Origin: Rallus limicola
Taxonomy: Eukaryota > Chordata > Aves > Gruiformes > Rallidae
Direction of reading: 5' to 3'
Length of the DNA stretch: 64,000 nt
NCBI GenBank assembly: GCA_022605955.1
Contig: JAKCOZ010000005.1
Span: 53,817,762-53,881,761, forward strand
In this document: in pieces, positions 25,403-36,452 of the stretch
Numbering within the stretch: position 1 is the stretch's first letter
How the letters are laid out: every line of letters starts with the position of its first letter
Translations under genes and position numbers: made by a program
Notes under the pieces: model-generated
Database searches by the model: none
Told to the model about the DNA's origin: nothing
What the model saw: the letters and a program-made list of their open reading frames with translations, nothing else

Positions 25403-25994
25403 GTAAGCAGAGCACCAAATTCTGATCGCTTTAATCTAAGAGCTGATGAGGGAAGGTAAATAACTCTTCTTCCTCCAGAAGGAGTAGCATGTGAGAGAGC
25501 AGCAGCACCCCTGCGCCTGTGAATCAATACTACTTTTCCTCCCCTTGTGCCTCTGAATGGTCCCAGAAGGACTGAGTATGATGTATATCTAGAAGGAGGC
25601 AGGAGAGAGGTGTGCCTCTGGTTGTTTTTTAGCATGAGCAACTTCAGCATGAAGTTTGCATCAGGCAATCAGCAGCAAAATGCTTGATGCCTGGTTTAGT
25701 TGATAATCAGTTGTTCTGGGATTTTTGGTAAAGTATTTTCATGGAGAAAAGTGAAATTTGTCCCATTTATAGCTGTGATGTTGAAACATCAAGTATAGAG
25801 AAGAGTCCCACCTTTCAGAGCTGCTTAGTACCTGCAGCTTTCAATTACTTTAATGTAAGGTGGCAAATATTCAGTGCTTCTCCATAAGTGGACCCTGAGT
25901 GGTGACTTTCCTTTGGTTTACAGGCAGAAGAGACAAGGCTTTTACTGTTCTTGTCATGTGTAATTGGTGTTTCTCTTTCTGTGTATTTTTGTAG

Positions 25995-26069
25995 TTGAAA
26001 AAAAGAGGAATGATGTTTCCTTTACCTTCTTTAGATGAAGAATCAGAAGAGTGTTCTTTCCACAGCAAG
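25995..26069 (+). CDS. SYNE2: SYNE2 exon 17 (linker)
   Basis: 75 bp, 25 codons, phase 0 on both sides. Acceptor TATTTTTGTAG, donor gtgagt. Encodes LKKRGMMFPLPSLDEESEEC and then SFHSK, with no helical repeat character. A symmetrical small exon that could be skipped without changing frame. The next intron (26070-27423) contains T/G-rich tracts near 27140-27183 and nothing else recognised. Confidence 0.8.
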
Positions 26070-27423
26070 GTGAGTTCACCATACATCTTATTTATACAGC
26101 TGGATATGTCAGATGCAGGATTTTGGTAAAGGACAAATTCTGAAAAATGTGTAAATCCAAAGTATTTCCAAGCAAATCAAAATCTCTCTTATCACTCCAG
26201 GATGCTAAGGCACTGTGCTTGAGACAGCCTACCAATGTTATAATGCTGGTGTTACACAGCAACTCATTGTGTGGTGTGTGATCCTGCTTTTGGTGGGATG
26301 GCTTCTACAGCAATACCCCTTCTGGAAGAGTTAGTGGCAACATAGGGGCCTAAATGCCAGTGTTAATATGTGGGGCTGGGCTTCAGGCAGAATTAGACAG
26401 CCTCTGAAGTGCTAAAATTTAAAAGAAATGATTTCTGTGTTGAACTTAAGGAAAAAAGGGGCATGATCAGACCACTGGGAATTAAGATAGGAGAGATTTA
26501 TGGGAGACTATGAGACGCTGCTCAACAGCCTGCTGTGGATCTGGGGAGTCTGAATGCCCAGGCAAACTGCAGAGCAGCAAAGCTGGAAGCCCCATGACAA
26601 AGTTAATGGCTTTTGAACAAAGAAGAAAAAAATCCATGAAACTTCCTGCACACTTTCCTGCTGGTTGAGGACTAAATGAGAAGTATTTGATTGAAATCAG
26701 GAGCGTGCAGAAGGTGAGCTGGCTGCCCTCTGGCACAGCAGTTTGAAGGTTGCCTGGGCTGGCAGTGACCAGCTGCTGACATCTTCATCTCCTGGGAGGG
26801 CCTGTGGCCTCACCCAACTTTTGAAGCACCCCATTTCTCTGAAGCCCTTGCTATGGGTATTAATTAGCCTTTTTGCTACATCCTTGCAGTGAGAATCCAA
26901 AGGAAATGTGGCAAAGAGGAGACAGAGTATGGGAGGGGCTGCTTTAGGCCAGGCAAGGGTGAAGCTCCATGGCTAAACAGGGTGAAGAAGTCCAAACAGC
27001 TTGCATAGAGGTGGTGTCTTATGACTCTGATGCAAACACTTCAGTTTCAAGGTTTCTGATTCTGCACCTTCATTAGTGCAGATTTCTTTACATGGAGGAT
27101 GTCTTAGGGGACAGGATGACAGAAAAATTGTTGCTTAGGGTTGGGTTTTTTTGGTTGTGGTTTGGTTTTGTTTTGTTTTTTAATAGTGTGGAAAGAAATT
27201 AGGTTTTTAGAGAAAACTATCAGTGTCACTCAGCCTCCATTCATCTTGCAGCAGCACTATAGAGCAAGGGAAGAGGTGGGATTTGGGAAGCACAACAAAG
27301 ATAGATAAAGCAGGCAGAAATAGAGCAAAGTGTTAGTGGAGGTTTGCAGTCATTTACATTGCCTGAAGGACTATCTGAGCTTCCTGTGCACAAGCTCATG
27401 CTCAGCTGTTACTGCTTTCAAAG

Positions 27424-27543
27424 GGAAGTACAGCCCCAGAGAAAGAGGCAAGCTTTTGGCCTTCAGAGAGAGAGGATGAAAGGCCTGTTGAAGACAGTGC
27501 AACCTCCTGGTCTTCTGGTACCTTGTCGGATGGCGTTGTTCAG
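27424..27543 (+). CDS. SYNE2: SYNE2 exon 18 (linker)
   Basis: 120 bp, 40 codons, phase 0 on both sides. Acceptor CTGCTTTCAAAG, donor gtaatg. Encodes GSTAPEKEASFWPSEREDER and a Ser-rich end SWSSGTLSDGVVQ, so it is disordered linker. The start was chosen because it is the AG that keeps phase 0 with both neighbours; an AG ten bases downstream would shift the frame. The next intron carries a short CR1 tail at 27720-27796. Confidence 0.75.
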
Positions 27544-27719
27544 GTAATGCACTCGGGTTTATCTCCGCAGGGATGGGAACTCATCTTTGTGGAAAAGATC
27601 TGTGCAGGTCCTAGGTATTGCTGAAGTCTGCAAAGCAGGAGAACTGTAAAACTACAGAACCTGATGGCTTTATTCATATTCTCCACCTTCCATACCACTC
27701 TACATCTTGCCTTTTAAAA

Positions 27720-27796
27720 TGTGTTGCACCTCTCAGGTGGCATTACTGACCTTAGGGGTCTTCTCCAACATAAATAGTTCTGTGATTCTATATTCA
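27720..27796 (+). mobile_element. CR1 LINE 3' tail remnant
   Basis: TGGCATTACTGACCTTAGG, then TTCTCCAACATAAATAG and TTCTGTGATTCTAT: a short CR1 end in plus orientation. Confidence 0.7.
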
Positions 27797-28184
27797 TTTC
27801 TTCTAGCCTGAAAAAACCCCAAAGATAGAAATGCAGGTTTGGCAGTGGCAATGTCTTTCACTAATTCCTGGAAATGCTGTAAAAAGTGCTTGTTGCTGTT
27901 GGGTGATTTGTGGAAGAGGTTCCCTTTGTACATGAGATCAGCATCTAAGACACCAAGTCAGCTGACATTTTGATAGCATTCTACACTGCTCTTGATGGGT
28001 GTCTCAACAATGAGGTAGCTGTAATCACTGGTTTCTGTATATTAATGTTACAGGCATAAGGGAACTGCTGTCTGGCACCAGGAACACTGCAGCTTGAGTG
28101 GCTGCTGCCCCTGGAAGCTTCTCTAGCACAACAAGGCAGTAATGATACAAATAATTTCACTGTTGCCTCCCTCTCTCTTTCCAG

Positions 28185-28292
28185 GATGCTGATGAGATTA
28201 TGCAATCACACAGTAAACTTGGTGAGGAAACATCTATGCAAACTTTGCAGAGCACTGAAGGCCCAGGAACAGGTTATGGCAATCAGACAATG
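28185..28292 (+). CDS. SYNE2: SYNE2 exon 19 (linker)
   Basis: 108 bp, 36 codons, phase 0 on both sides. Strong acceptor CTCTCTTTCCAG, donor gtgagt. Encodes DADEIMQSHSKLGEETSMQ and a Gly/Thr-rich end GPGTGYGNQTM. Continues the linker begun in exon 16. The next intron (28293-31193) has two CR1 copies. Confidence 0.83.
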
Positions 28293-28988
28293 GTGAGTTC
28301 AGAAGCCTGAAGTAGGCTGAAATAGGACACCTACCTTGGTGCTTGTATAACCTACCTAGTGGGCAGAGGCCCTGTTTTGTTATGGTTGTGCTACTGGAGA
28401 TTGTTGCAGTATTTATGTGGTAGGATACCTCTGTGGGCCTCTTTATATGGCTGCTTTAAAAATACATTTTGATTTGCTTATTGAAATGCAGTTTTCTAGT
28501 GAACAAGAAGGAGCATTTTCAGGAAGATGCTGGCATTTACACAGGCATGAATGGAGGGGTTCAAGTGATGTACACATAGATCAGCTATGGGATTTTTAAG
28601 TGGTCCTTAAAGAAGAAATTAAGGAGATTGACACTCCTGCATGGTGCTATTTTGTGGAAGGTATGGACAGACTAAGGAAGGAGTGGGCAGCAGCATGTAG
28701 AGGTAGACATGAGTGCTCCTGAAAGGGCCAAATTGCAGAGCAGCAGCAGAGCAGCCTCAGGTTTTCCTGGGTTTAGAGCATGGAAGAAGACAGAAGCCAT
28801 CATTGCCTGAGGCAGGAGCAGGCCTTCAGGTCTACTTTGTCTCCCATTCCCCCTGACTCCTTCCATCCTGCTTACCATTTAATTTATGGTTTAAAAACAT
28901 AGCAAACCATGAAACCATGTGAGTGTATTCTAAAGATCCTACTCTGGGCTTTTCTCTCTGCTACATTGTGATACTGTCTGTCTCTGCG

Positions 28989-29090
28989 TGGGCAGCCTGG
29001 GCTAGTGGAGGGTGTCCCTGCCCATGGCAGGGTGTTGGAAGGAGATGAGCTTTGAGGTCTCTGCCAACCCAACCCAGCCAGTGAGTCTGT
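28989..29090 (+). mobile_element. CR1 LINE 3' tail remnant
   Basis: GGCAGCCTGGGCTAGTGGAG, GTGTCCCTGCCCATGGCAG and a GAGATGAGCTTTGAGGTC-type end mark a short CR1 3' end in plus orientation. Confidence 0.85.
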
Positions 29091-29802
29091 GCTAATTCTG
29101 TGTCTTAACTCCTTTTTGAGCTGCAGGAGATGTGGGCACTGCAGTAGCAAGCCCAGCAAGCAGTTCAGCTGAGCTCCCACTGCTTGTCTGCCTTAGGCTG
29201 AGCTGAGCAAATCTCCCTTGAGGATCATGGGCATTTAGACACCTGATTAAAGAGAATGAACCTCTGGCTGAACCTTTGGGGTTTCCAGAAGCCTTACAGG
29301 ACAACATAGGCCCTCCTGTCACAGCTGTGTGCCACCACTGTGTTTTATCAGTGTTTTGCCTTCAGGGGCACCCATGGCCTGTTGCACCCAGTGATACAAA
29401 AGGTCAGTGGAGCAGTTTCTTGAGCCAGACGTGGCAGTCGTGTGGTCTGGGCAAGAGTGCTGCCAGGCTGTGAGCCATGGTTCTTTTCCCAAACAGAAAA
29501 AAACTGTTCACAAGGACCAGTCTTAGCCCCAATGCTCAGTACCTTCAGTGCAGACAGTACACCTTGGGTATTTGTGGAGACATTTGACTAGGTATCTGAG
29601 TTTCCCTTCCTGCAGAGGGCAGGGATCAGGTTTCCTACAGTAGCAGTGTCCAGCTAGGGAGTGGCAGAGCATGTGGTAAGTGTAAACTGAAGGCTTGAAA
29701 GGGTGTCCTGCAGAGTATTACACACCTTAGTAGTTTTTTAGTTAAATGAATGGAATGAACCAAACAGAACTAGAGCTGGACATTTCAGGTGAAGGTTGAA
29801 GT

Positions 29803-30297
29803 ATCACAGAATCATAGGGGTTGGAAGGGACCTCGAGAGATCATCGGGTCCAACCCCGCTGCCAAAGCAGCTCCCCAGCTCATATTGCACAGGTCGGTGT
29901 CCAGATGGTTCTGGAATATCACCAGAGAAGGAGACTCCACAACCCCCTGGGCAGCCTGTCCCAGGGCTCCCTCACCCTCACTGTGTGAAAGTTCTTCCAC
30001 ATGGTGGTGCAGAACTTGTGTGTCAGCCACTCCTCCCAGCTCTGTATCATTGGCACTTGCTGAGGGTGGATGCTGTTCCCTCATCAAGGTTGTTGATGAA
30101 GATACTAAACAGGACTGGACCCAACACCAAGCCCTGGGGAACACCGCTAGTTACAGGTCTCCAGCCAGACTCTGCTCCACCAATCAGCACCCTCTGAGCT
30201 CAGTCTGACAGCCAGTTCTCAACCCACCTCGCTGTCCACTCATCTATCCCATAGTCTCTCAGCTTTGCTATCAGGATGTCATGTGTGACAGTATCAT
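29803..30297 (-). mobile_element. CR1 LINE 3' part, about 495 bp
   Basis: Reverse CR1: TCACAGAATCATAGGGGTTG, GGTCCAACCCCGCTGCC, CTGGGCAGCCTGTCCCAGG, AAACAGGACTGGACCCAACA and AGCCCTGGGGAACACC. Several overlapping open frames here, up to 139 codons, are relics of CR1 or chance and are not listed as genes. Confidence 0.96.
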
Positions 30298-31103
30298 ATT
30301 TTTATTTCTTCAGTCACATAGACTGCAGTAGATACATTTAGATTGTTCAGGGATCTGTATACTCAGATTTACTTTCTATGTTTAGTGGCACTGTCACATA
30401 CTGAGAGGCAAAAAACCCAGTAACAAAGACAGACATTGATAACTGAAAGAACACGTTTTTCCCCTTGATTTTCTGCCAAATCTCATTTTAACATGGAGCT
30501 TGTGCACTACACTCACCACCTCAGTTGCTCTAGAGCCATGGGAGTGTACAGGTAGTTTTGTTCGTCTGGTGGTTCATTTACTTACTAAATATGAGTATTT
30601 ACATATGTGGAGATATATACACACCTATACAGCCTGCCAAGCACTTCAGACTTTTCCCTACTATAAAAGTCTGCACTATTTTCTGTTAAAGGGGGGAAAG
30701 TAAGAAGAATTGCACCAGACATACTTATAAATCCACCATTTTTTTCCTGTGTGACCTAGAGCCCCAAAAAAAGCATATTTGAATGTTGGAACTGAACATG
30801 CAAGTAGTTTGTAAGTGTTGCTCAACAGCTTGCTTTGCAGCTTTAAACTGCATTGCTTTTGCATCTAACTCTACAGAAAAACATCTCTCCTCAGGGGAGA
30901 ACTGGTTAATGGTGAGTCACCCCACTTCCTTTGCTCAGGTATACCTGTGCAGATGCAAATCGCTGCCTGGAAACCTGTTACACCAGATCCTGGATCCAAG
31001 TTTCCCTTTCTCTTTCTGTTTTTCCTTCTTTTTTAATCTGGGAGCATGGTGGCAGAGTGTCTTCAGAAGTCTATGTGTGTGAAAGTTAAACATTTCCCAC
31101 TGG

Positions 31104-31158
31104 TAAGGGGAGGGGAGAGGGATGAAAGGAAGGGAAGGAAAGAAGGAAGGAAAAAAGC
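31104..31158 (+). repeat. Polypurine (GA-rich) tract
   Basis: A 55-bp stretch of almost only A and G (blocks of GGGAGAGGG and GGAAGGAAAG) ends about 35 bp before the exon 20 acceptor. Confidence 0.8.
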
Positions 31159-31193
31159 AGTTAACAGTGTTTCTTTCATTTTCTTTGCTTCAG

Positions 31194-31427
31194 AGTGAGA
31201 AGCCACCTCTTGTTCCCAACGACACCTGCTGCCCTGGAGGGAAAGCAGAAGATTGGGAGGAAAGGGTGGATGGTGGTAGGCCTGAGCCCGGAAAAATCCT
31301 TCAAATATGTCAAACCCAGGTTGCTGAGCTGGAACAATGGTTAGACAAAACAAAAGTGTCTCTGGAGTCAGACTCCCAGAGCCCCAAAATGCAGCGGATG
31401 CTGGAGCTGCAGCTTTCTAATTACCAG
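31194..31427 (+). CDS. SYNE2: SYNE2 exon 20, end of linker and return to spectrin repeat
   Basis: 234 bp, 78 codons, phase 0 on both sides. Acceptor TTTGCTTCAG, donor gtaaga. The first 36 residues are Pro/Gly-rich linker (SEKPPLVPNDTCCPGGKAED); helices resume at LQICQTQVAELEQWLDKTK, with the Trp of a new repeat. The next intron (31428-32484) is GC-richer near 31790-32050 but holds nothing I can name. Confidence 0.88.
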
Positions 31428-32484
31428 GTAAGACAGAGCCATCAGCTTGCTGCTGCCAGCCAAACAAGTTGTCCTTCCCCGGGGTGTGCATCTGCAGCTG
31501 GGCTGTGGTGACTGCTTCTCCTCTACCCTCTTAATCAGCTTCGTTACAGTGTGCAGAAGACAGGTAGCCACCTGGGTTATTTTCAGAAACAGGACTCAGT
31601 GTTGTTTGAACCCTCTAATAAAAGGCATTTGTTTATTGCTCTTAGTCATGATAAATCACCTAGAAAGAAAGGAATGGTTTTTCTTTGGCATTTGCAGTTT
31701 CTGTTTTGCCAGTGATTTCAAAGACTTGTATAAGATAGCTTCTAAGTTAATCTTTGCACTTGCTGCAACAGGCTGCTGGCACGGGTAGGAAGAAAGGGGC
31801 TTTTCCCCTGGCTTCTGTGAGCAGTGAGGGTTTCTGGACCTACTGCTGTATTTCTAGGGCAGCTTCTTGCCCCGGATGGCAGTGGAAGGAAAGGAGAGAG
31901 GGGGTGGTACCCGTTGGAGACACCAGGTGGAGGCAAACAGGACTGGCATGAGGGGCTGGGTGGGTGGGATGTTCTGGCATGCAGCTTTTCTCTGGCATGC
32001 AGATCGAAAGAGAATGTGCAGGCATGCCACTGCCTGCGGTGCCAGTCTGGTGTACCAGCTTGCTTCAAGCCTTGATCTACCAAAAGCAACAAACTTCACT
32101 CACAGAAAGGAAGCAATACCAAAATGTCCCCGTTTTAAATTGCTCAGAAACATTTCCAGCTGTTCTCTTGTTGGTTTTGGTCCTCCCAAAGGGTGATGTG
32201 ACCAGTTTGTGCTCTCCTTTTTTATTGTTCCATATCTGAGTAATATCTTAATGTCACTGCCTGCATGCACCATTGGTTTTAAGGCTAACTGTATAAAATT
32301 TATTGAATGGTTCAGAATAGAACTATAGACTATATAGGAGAACATCTAAGGGTGTTGCAGCTATTTCTCCTTTTGACTGTATGTTTCTAGTCTTTTCAGA
32401 TGGGAAAGTGTGAGTATTGACTGCAGAACACTGTAAGGAGTATTGTACTTCTAAGAATGAATAACTGACTGCTGTCCCTTCTAG

Positions 32485-32652
32485 GTGATGATATCAGAGA
32501 TTGAGCAAAAGGTTCATTATTTACTGGAAAACTGTGAAGATATTGAAGACTATCAGGAACAGATAGATGCACTTTCCTCAAAGCTGGAAGAAGTGAAACT
32601 CAATTTGGAAGATGTTCAGATGATGCTTGAAGACAGATCCCTTGAAGAGGAG
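32485..32652 (+). CDS. SYNE2: SYNE2 exon 21
   Basis: 168 bp, 56 codons, phase 0 on both sides. Acceptor GTCCCTTCTAG, donor gtaaag. Encodes VMISEIEQKVHYLLENCED and a helix LSSKLEEVKLNLEDVQMM. The next intron (32653-33612) has no recognised element. Confidence 0.88.
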
Positions 32653-33612
32653 GTAAAGCATGGGAACGTTATGCAGGGCAAGAGCGAGTGTCACGGTACT
32701 GAAATGTGCTGTAGTTCCAGAAGAACAGTCAGAGCTCACCACGTGAGGCAAAGAAGGGAGAAAAGTCAATGGGAAACGTCAGGCTTACTATTATTCTGCT
32801 TTACAGAGATGTATAATTATTTGTAGTTTGCAGCAAGTAGTGGCTTTTGAATGACTCTGTGAACAACATCTTTTCTGCTTTAAGTGCTCAGTGCAAACAA
32901 TCATCAAACAGTCTTTTTGGCTTGGCTTGGAGTTTTCAAATGCCATGTCTGTGACAGTGGCACAGCAGAGAGGCCTTTAAGCAGTAACTTTCTCTGTGAA
33001 GAGTGCCTGAATGGCAAGGGCAGTGACCACCAGCTCTCCTGCACCACAGCTGCATGCCCTTTGCTGAGTTTCCCAGTAAGTGAGACTGACTCCCAGCTTC
33101 AGAGGTAACTCCCAGGGTGTTGTGCAAGGGGTCACAGAAGCCCACCCAATGTGTCCTGTAAAAGAAGCTGCAGTCTCTGTGGTGCTGGAGGAGCACAGTG
33201 TGAAAGAGAGCTTGCATGGCCCAGGAGAGCATTAGCACTGGTCAAGGCTTCTGTTGAAGTATCTGTGAACAGAGGCAGAAAATCCAGGTGCACAAGGAAA
33301 TTTATAAGCATTAATTGCACATGTCTGTAATTTGGCCAAACTATAAATATCAAATTGCTAACAGGAGAGGCAAAACAAGCCTTGTAGCTGTCAGGGAGAG
33401 AAATGCGAGGACTTCAGCAACAAATAAGAATGGGTCAAACTTTTAGTAAATGAAACTGGACAGAAATCTGCAGAAGCATCAACTGTGTTTCATGCATTGC
33501 TGATTCTCTATATGCTAGTCCAACACAGCTCGACTTTGCAATTTCCCCAAACTGCACCTGTGGGTTCTGCCAAGTCTGGAAGCCTTTCCACAACAGGTCT
33601 CTCTCTTTACAG

Positions 33613-33735
33613 ATTGGCGACAATGAGTGTATTGACCAAGAGCCTCTTGAGATCCTACACTCAAATGGATTCAGCACATCCCATCTTGCTCTTGATGAAC
33701 AGTCACTCAGTCAGCACCATTTCCAGCACCCACAG
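33613..33735 (+). CDS. SYNE2: SYNE2 exon 22 (non-repeat linker)
   Basis: 123 bp, 41 codons, phase 0 on both sides. Acceptor TCTCTTTACAG, donor gtaatt. Encodes IGDNECIDQEPLEILHSNG and a His/Gln-rich end SLSQHHFQHPQ, so it is a second short linker. The next intron runs to 34650 without recognised repeats. Confidence 0.85.
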
Positions 33736-34650
33736 GTAATTCTCCACTGCTCCACTTCCCCTGTGGGTGGTGGGGACAGCTGCATTTATGACCTGCTGTG
33801 ATTTCCACTGTGGGATCAAATCTGTTGGGGTAGATTTCAGTCATCCCCTTTGTGGGGATGGAGAGAGGCCTCACCCCTAAAATCCCATCTCAAAAAGGTT
33901 CAGTAATACTTCAGAGCTGGATGGTACTCTGCCACGGGCTTGGTATGGTAATGATTCTGATGATATCACCCATCCCTCCGATCTCCTATCACTGAAGTAT
34001 TGTATTCTGAAATCTGAATCTGTATATTGACACTGCTGTTGAAGATGAATTTGAAGCTAAAGCTATGTGAACAATTTCCCATGGGTTAATTCACAATTAC
34101 TTAAAGGGTTGGTAACATAAAAGAAAAATCCTGTGATGTTCTGTACTCTGTAAACTATTTTCAGTTCTCCTAACTGAAAATCAGCTTTCACCCCTTGAAT
34201 GCTATTAGAAAAGAGGTGGAGCAAAGGATCCAGCCTGAGCTACTCAAATTGCTCACTTTTGACTCAACACTCCTTTTAACTAGTGGACTAGAGGAACTCG
34301 ACCTCACCTTGTATTTGAGCAAATCTCTGTTTCCCCTTGCCTTTTTCTCTGTATATGGGTGGCAGTGGATGGCCTTTGATTTCCATATGTGCATAATTTG
34401 TTTATGAGTGCTGGGTTTTGCTTTTAAAGCTTCAGCTCAGGTGGAATTGGATTCCAGGAAAATACATGATTTCAGAAGGCTGTCTGATAAACTCATGTTT
34501 ACACATAAACTGCATTTTGTTCTGATAGATGTATTCTGTTTTCTTATTTTCTTTGCTCAATGAATTGTGATGGGAAAAGCACAATCCTAATTGCAGATTA
34601 GTACAGTGCACATAGCTGATTTTCCTGTTCACACCGTTCTCTCTACACAG

Positions 34651-34763
34651 GATCAGAATGTAACAGCAGCTGAGCAGAAATACCTCATTGATTTCATTGA
34701 GTCATGTGTGGAAAAAATGCAGCTGCAGTTTGAGGACAGCGTGACTCAGGAATTAGAATCAAG
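34651..34763 (+). CDS. SYNE2: SYNE2 exon 23 (version A)
   Basis: 113 bp, phase 0 in, phase 2 out. Acceptor CTCTACACAG, donor gtacca. Encodes DQNVTAAEQKYLIDFIESC and a helix ending SVTQELES; the leftover AG joins exon 24's first C to give Ser. The open frame runs on past the donor to a stop at 34834-34836, so splicing here is required. A second exon-like segment with the same phases lies 57 bp downstream. Confidence 0.78.
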
Positions 34764-34820
34764 GTACCAAATAAATAAAACTACTGAGACTGCACTGGAG
34801 CAGAACTTTGTTCTGTGCAG

Positions 34821-34951
34821 GTATCTGTGCCTTTAGAGGAAAAATTGCAGAAGCTGGGAGATTTCTGCCATCAACAGTCTAGAGAAATGGAGTCTCATCT
34901 GTGTGACAGCCGCTTTGATCCTGGGCTGATTCCAGAGTTTAGATCAGCCTG
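34821..34951 (+). CDS. SYNE2: Candidate alternative SYNE2 exon 23 (version B)
   Basis: 131 bp after a good acceptor (TTGTTCTGTGCAG), open in phase 0 and ending in phase 2 at a weaker gtatca donor, the same entry and exit phases as exon 23A. It encodes VSVPLEEKLQKLGDFCHQQ and EMESHLCDSRFDPGL, which looks like spectrin helix. Joining A to B would hit a stop at once, and the 57-bp gap is short for an intron, so A and B would have to be alternatives. It may also be chance. Confidence 0.3.
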
Positions 34952-35385
34952 GTATCAGGCAGGACTGACATCTGCTGTGAACTAGAGGAGACCCATCTGG
35001 AGCCAAGTTTGGTCTGTCTGTCCACAGCCTTTGCTGTACAAATGCATGGAGGTAGCCAGACAGGTTTAAAGACAGCATCTTTGAAAAGGGAGCACTGGGA
35101 TTGTGCACATTCCAGCACAGAACCAATACATGCTACAGGACTGTGGTCCCCATGTTGTCATTTCAGAGGTAGAGGCTGCCAGCAGGCCTTTAGGGTGTTT
35201 CACAGGAAGGGAAAAGCCCAAAGAAACGTATCAAACCTTGGACTAAGAATCATCCTTGCACTTGATTTCACTTTGGATTTGGGGGAGGTGGAATAGAAGC
35301 CAATCTTATCCAACAAGTCTTGCAAATGTAATTTTGCTTATTCTGCTTCAGTATTTGCCATTTTAACAATGTTTTCTCAATACAG

Positions 35386-35527
35386 CAATGGAGAATCTGA
35401 TCCAAAGAGCAAGCAGGCTGAGCCCACCTTAGTTACAAAGGACCAAACGGGTAATAAATGGCAGTATTTGCAACAGGAGCTGTCATCAAAGATGAAATCA
35501 ACCTTCTGCCAACTTGTGGAACCCCAG
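35386..35527 (+). CDS. SYNE2: SYNE2 exon 24
   Basis: 142 bp; one base completes Ser, then 47 codons to a phase 0 end. Acceptor TCTCAATACAG, donor gtctgt (weak). Begins as linker (NGESDPKSKQAEPTLVTK) and returns to helix at WQYLQQELSSKMKSTFCQLV. The next intron (35528-36452) carries an unexplained antisense open frame (see 35629-35840). Confidence 0.83.
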
Positions 35528-35628
35528 GTCTGTTTAATTTCAATAAAACACTCTTTCAGCAGGCAACTGGTTATGGTAAAGATAGCAATTAGTGTATCTT
35601 CCAACATCATAATACCATATCTCTTCAC

Positions 35629-35840
35629 CAGATAACTGAAATCTGTGCAGGTGTTCTCCAGAGGAAATAGTTCCTGCATACTGTTTTCATGATTGTCTTT
35701 TAATTTTGTTATGAGGTAAAGAACATCTCCTAAGAATAGTGTGGAAGCACTAGGCAAATCCTTGTAGTTAACATTCAGACCAGATATTATCTGCTTCATT
35801 CTTTCAAGAGAACTAAGAGAATCAGCCAGCAAGCTCCCAG
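35629..35840 (-). other. Unexplained antisense exon-like open frame
   Basis: On the minus strand a CCACATCAG acceptor-like site precedes 70 open codons that end at a gtgaag donor-like site. The frame stays open beyond both (151 codons in all, reaching into antisense of exon 24). It reads like ordinary protein, e.g. LSSLERMKQIISGL, FLGDVLYLITKLKDNHE. I recognise no family. It could be chance, an old pseudogene or a minus-strand exon. Confidence 0.2.
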
Positions 35841-36452
35841 CTGATGTGGATGTGGGTTAAGTCTCAGTTCTTGCAAGTGAGAATGTTTTGGTCAAAACAA
35901 ATCTCTGGCTGAAACTTTGTTCTGCCATTCACCATTGTTTTCTCTCTCACATATCAACAGCAGAGCTGGGACGGCAACAAGAGCACCCTATGTATCTACT
36001 CTGAACAGACTGCAGAATGTTACTGCTTGGACAAAACTTACATTCTGTTATTACCAGTTTTGTTTGCGTTAAATTAGAATGACTAAATTCCTTGTTCTCT
36101 GAAATTACTGCATTACATGGAAGAGTATCAGTCATGGAAAAGGATGACTGACAGCTCTTTCTCAGGCAAGACTCTCACTGCAGTGGGCAGCAGGGCTGCC
36201 TTGACACAAACTGCAACTTGTAGCCCTTTAAAGCTGGGAATCAGAGGCTCCTTTTTCAATCTCCTATCAAGGCTTAGCCTACCCAACTCATTTTTGCCAG
36301 TAAAAAAGGAAGCCTGCTATCCAGGTGCTTTATATTAGTGCCTCAAAGCTTTTATTTGAATGCTTTTGAGAGGAGTGCTATCTAGCTGCCCATAGCCCTG
36401 TCTTCACTGGAGCTGTTCACCAATTTGCAATCTTCCTTTTTCCAAATGTTAG

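Noticed and set aside
29616..29675. Acceptor and gtaagt donor pair
   Set aside because: The required phase 0 frame contains a stop, and the alternative acceptor gives a length that is not a multiple of three.
29789..30208. Overlapping open frames of 110-139 codons on both strands
   Set aside because: They lie within a reverse CR1 copy.
31742..32239. Cluster of overlapping open frames in a GC-richer patch
   Set aside because: Frames overlap on both strands and resemble no protein; GC content lowers stop frequency.
34185..34407. Open frame with spectrin-like wording (RKEVEQRIQPELLKLL)
   Set aside because: The AG at 34183-34184 gives the wrong entry phase between exons 22 and 23, and there is no good donor; probably chance.
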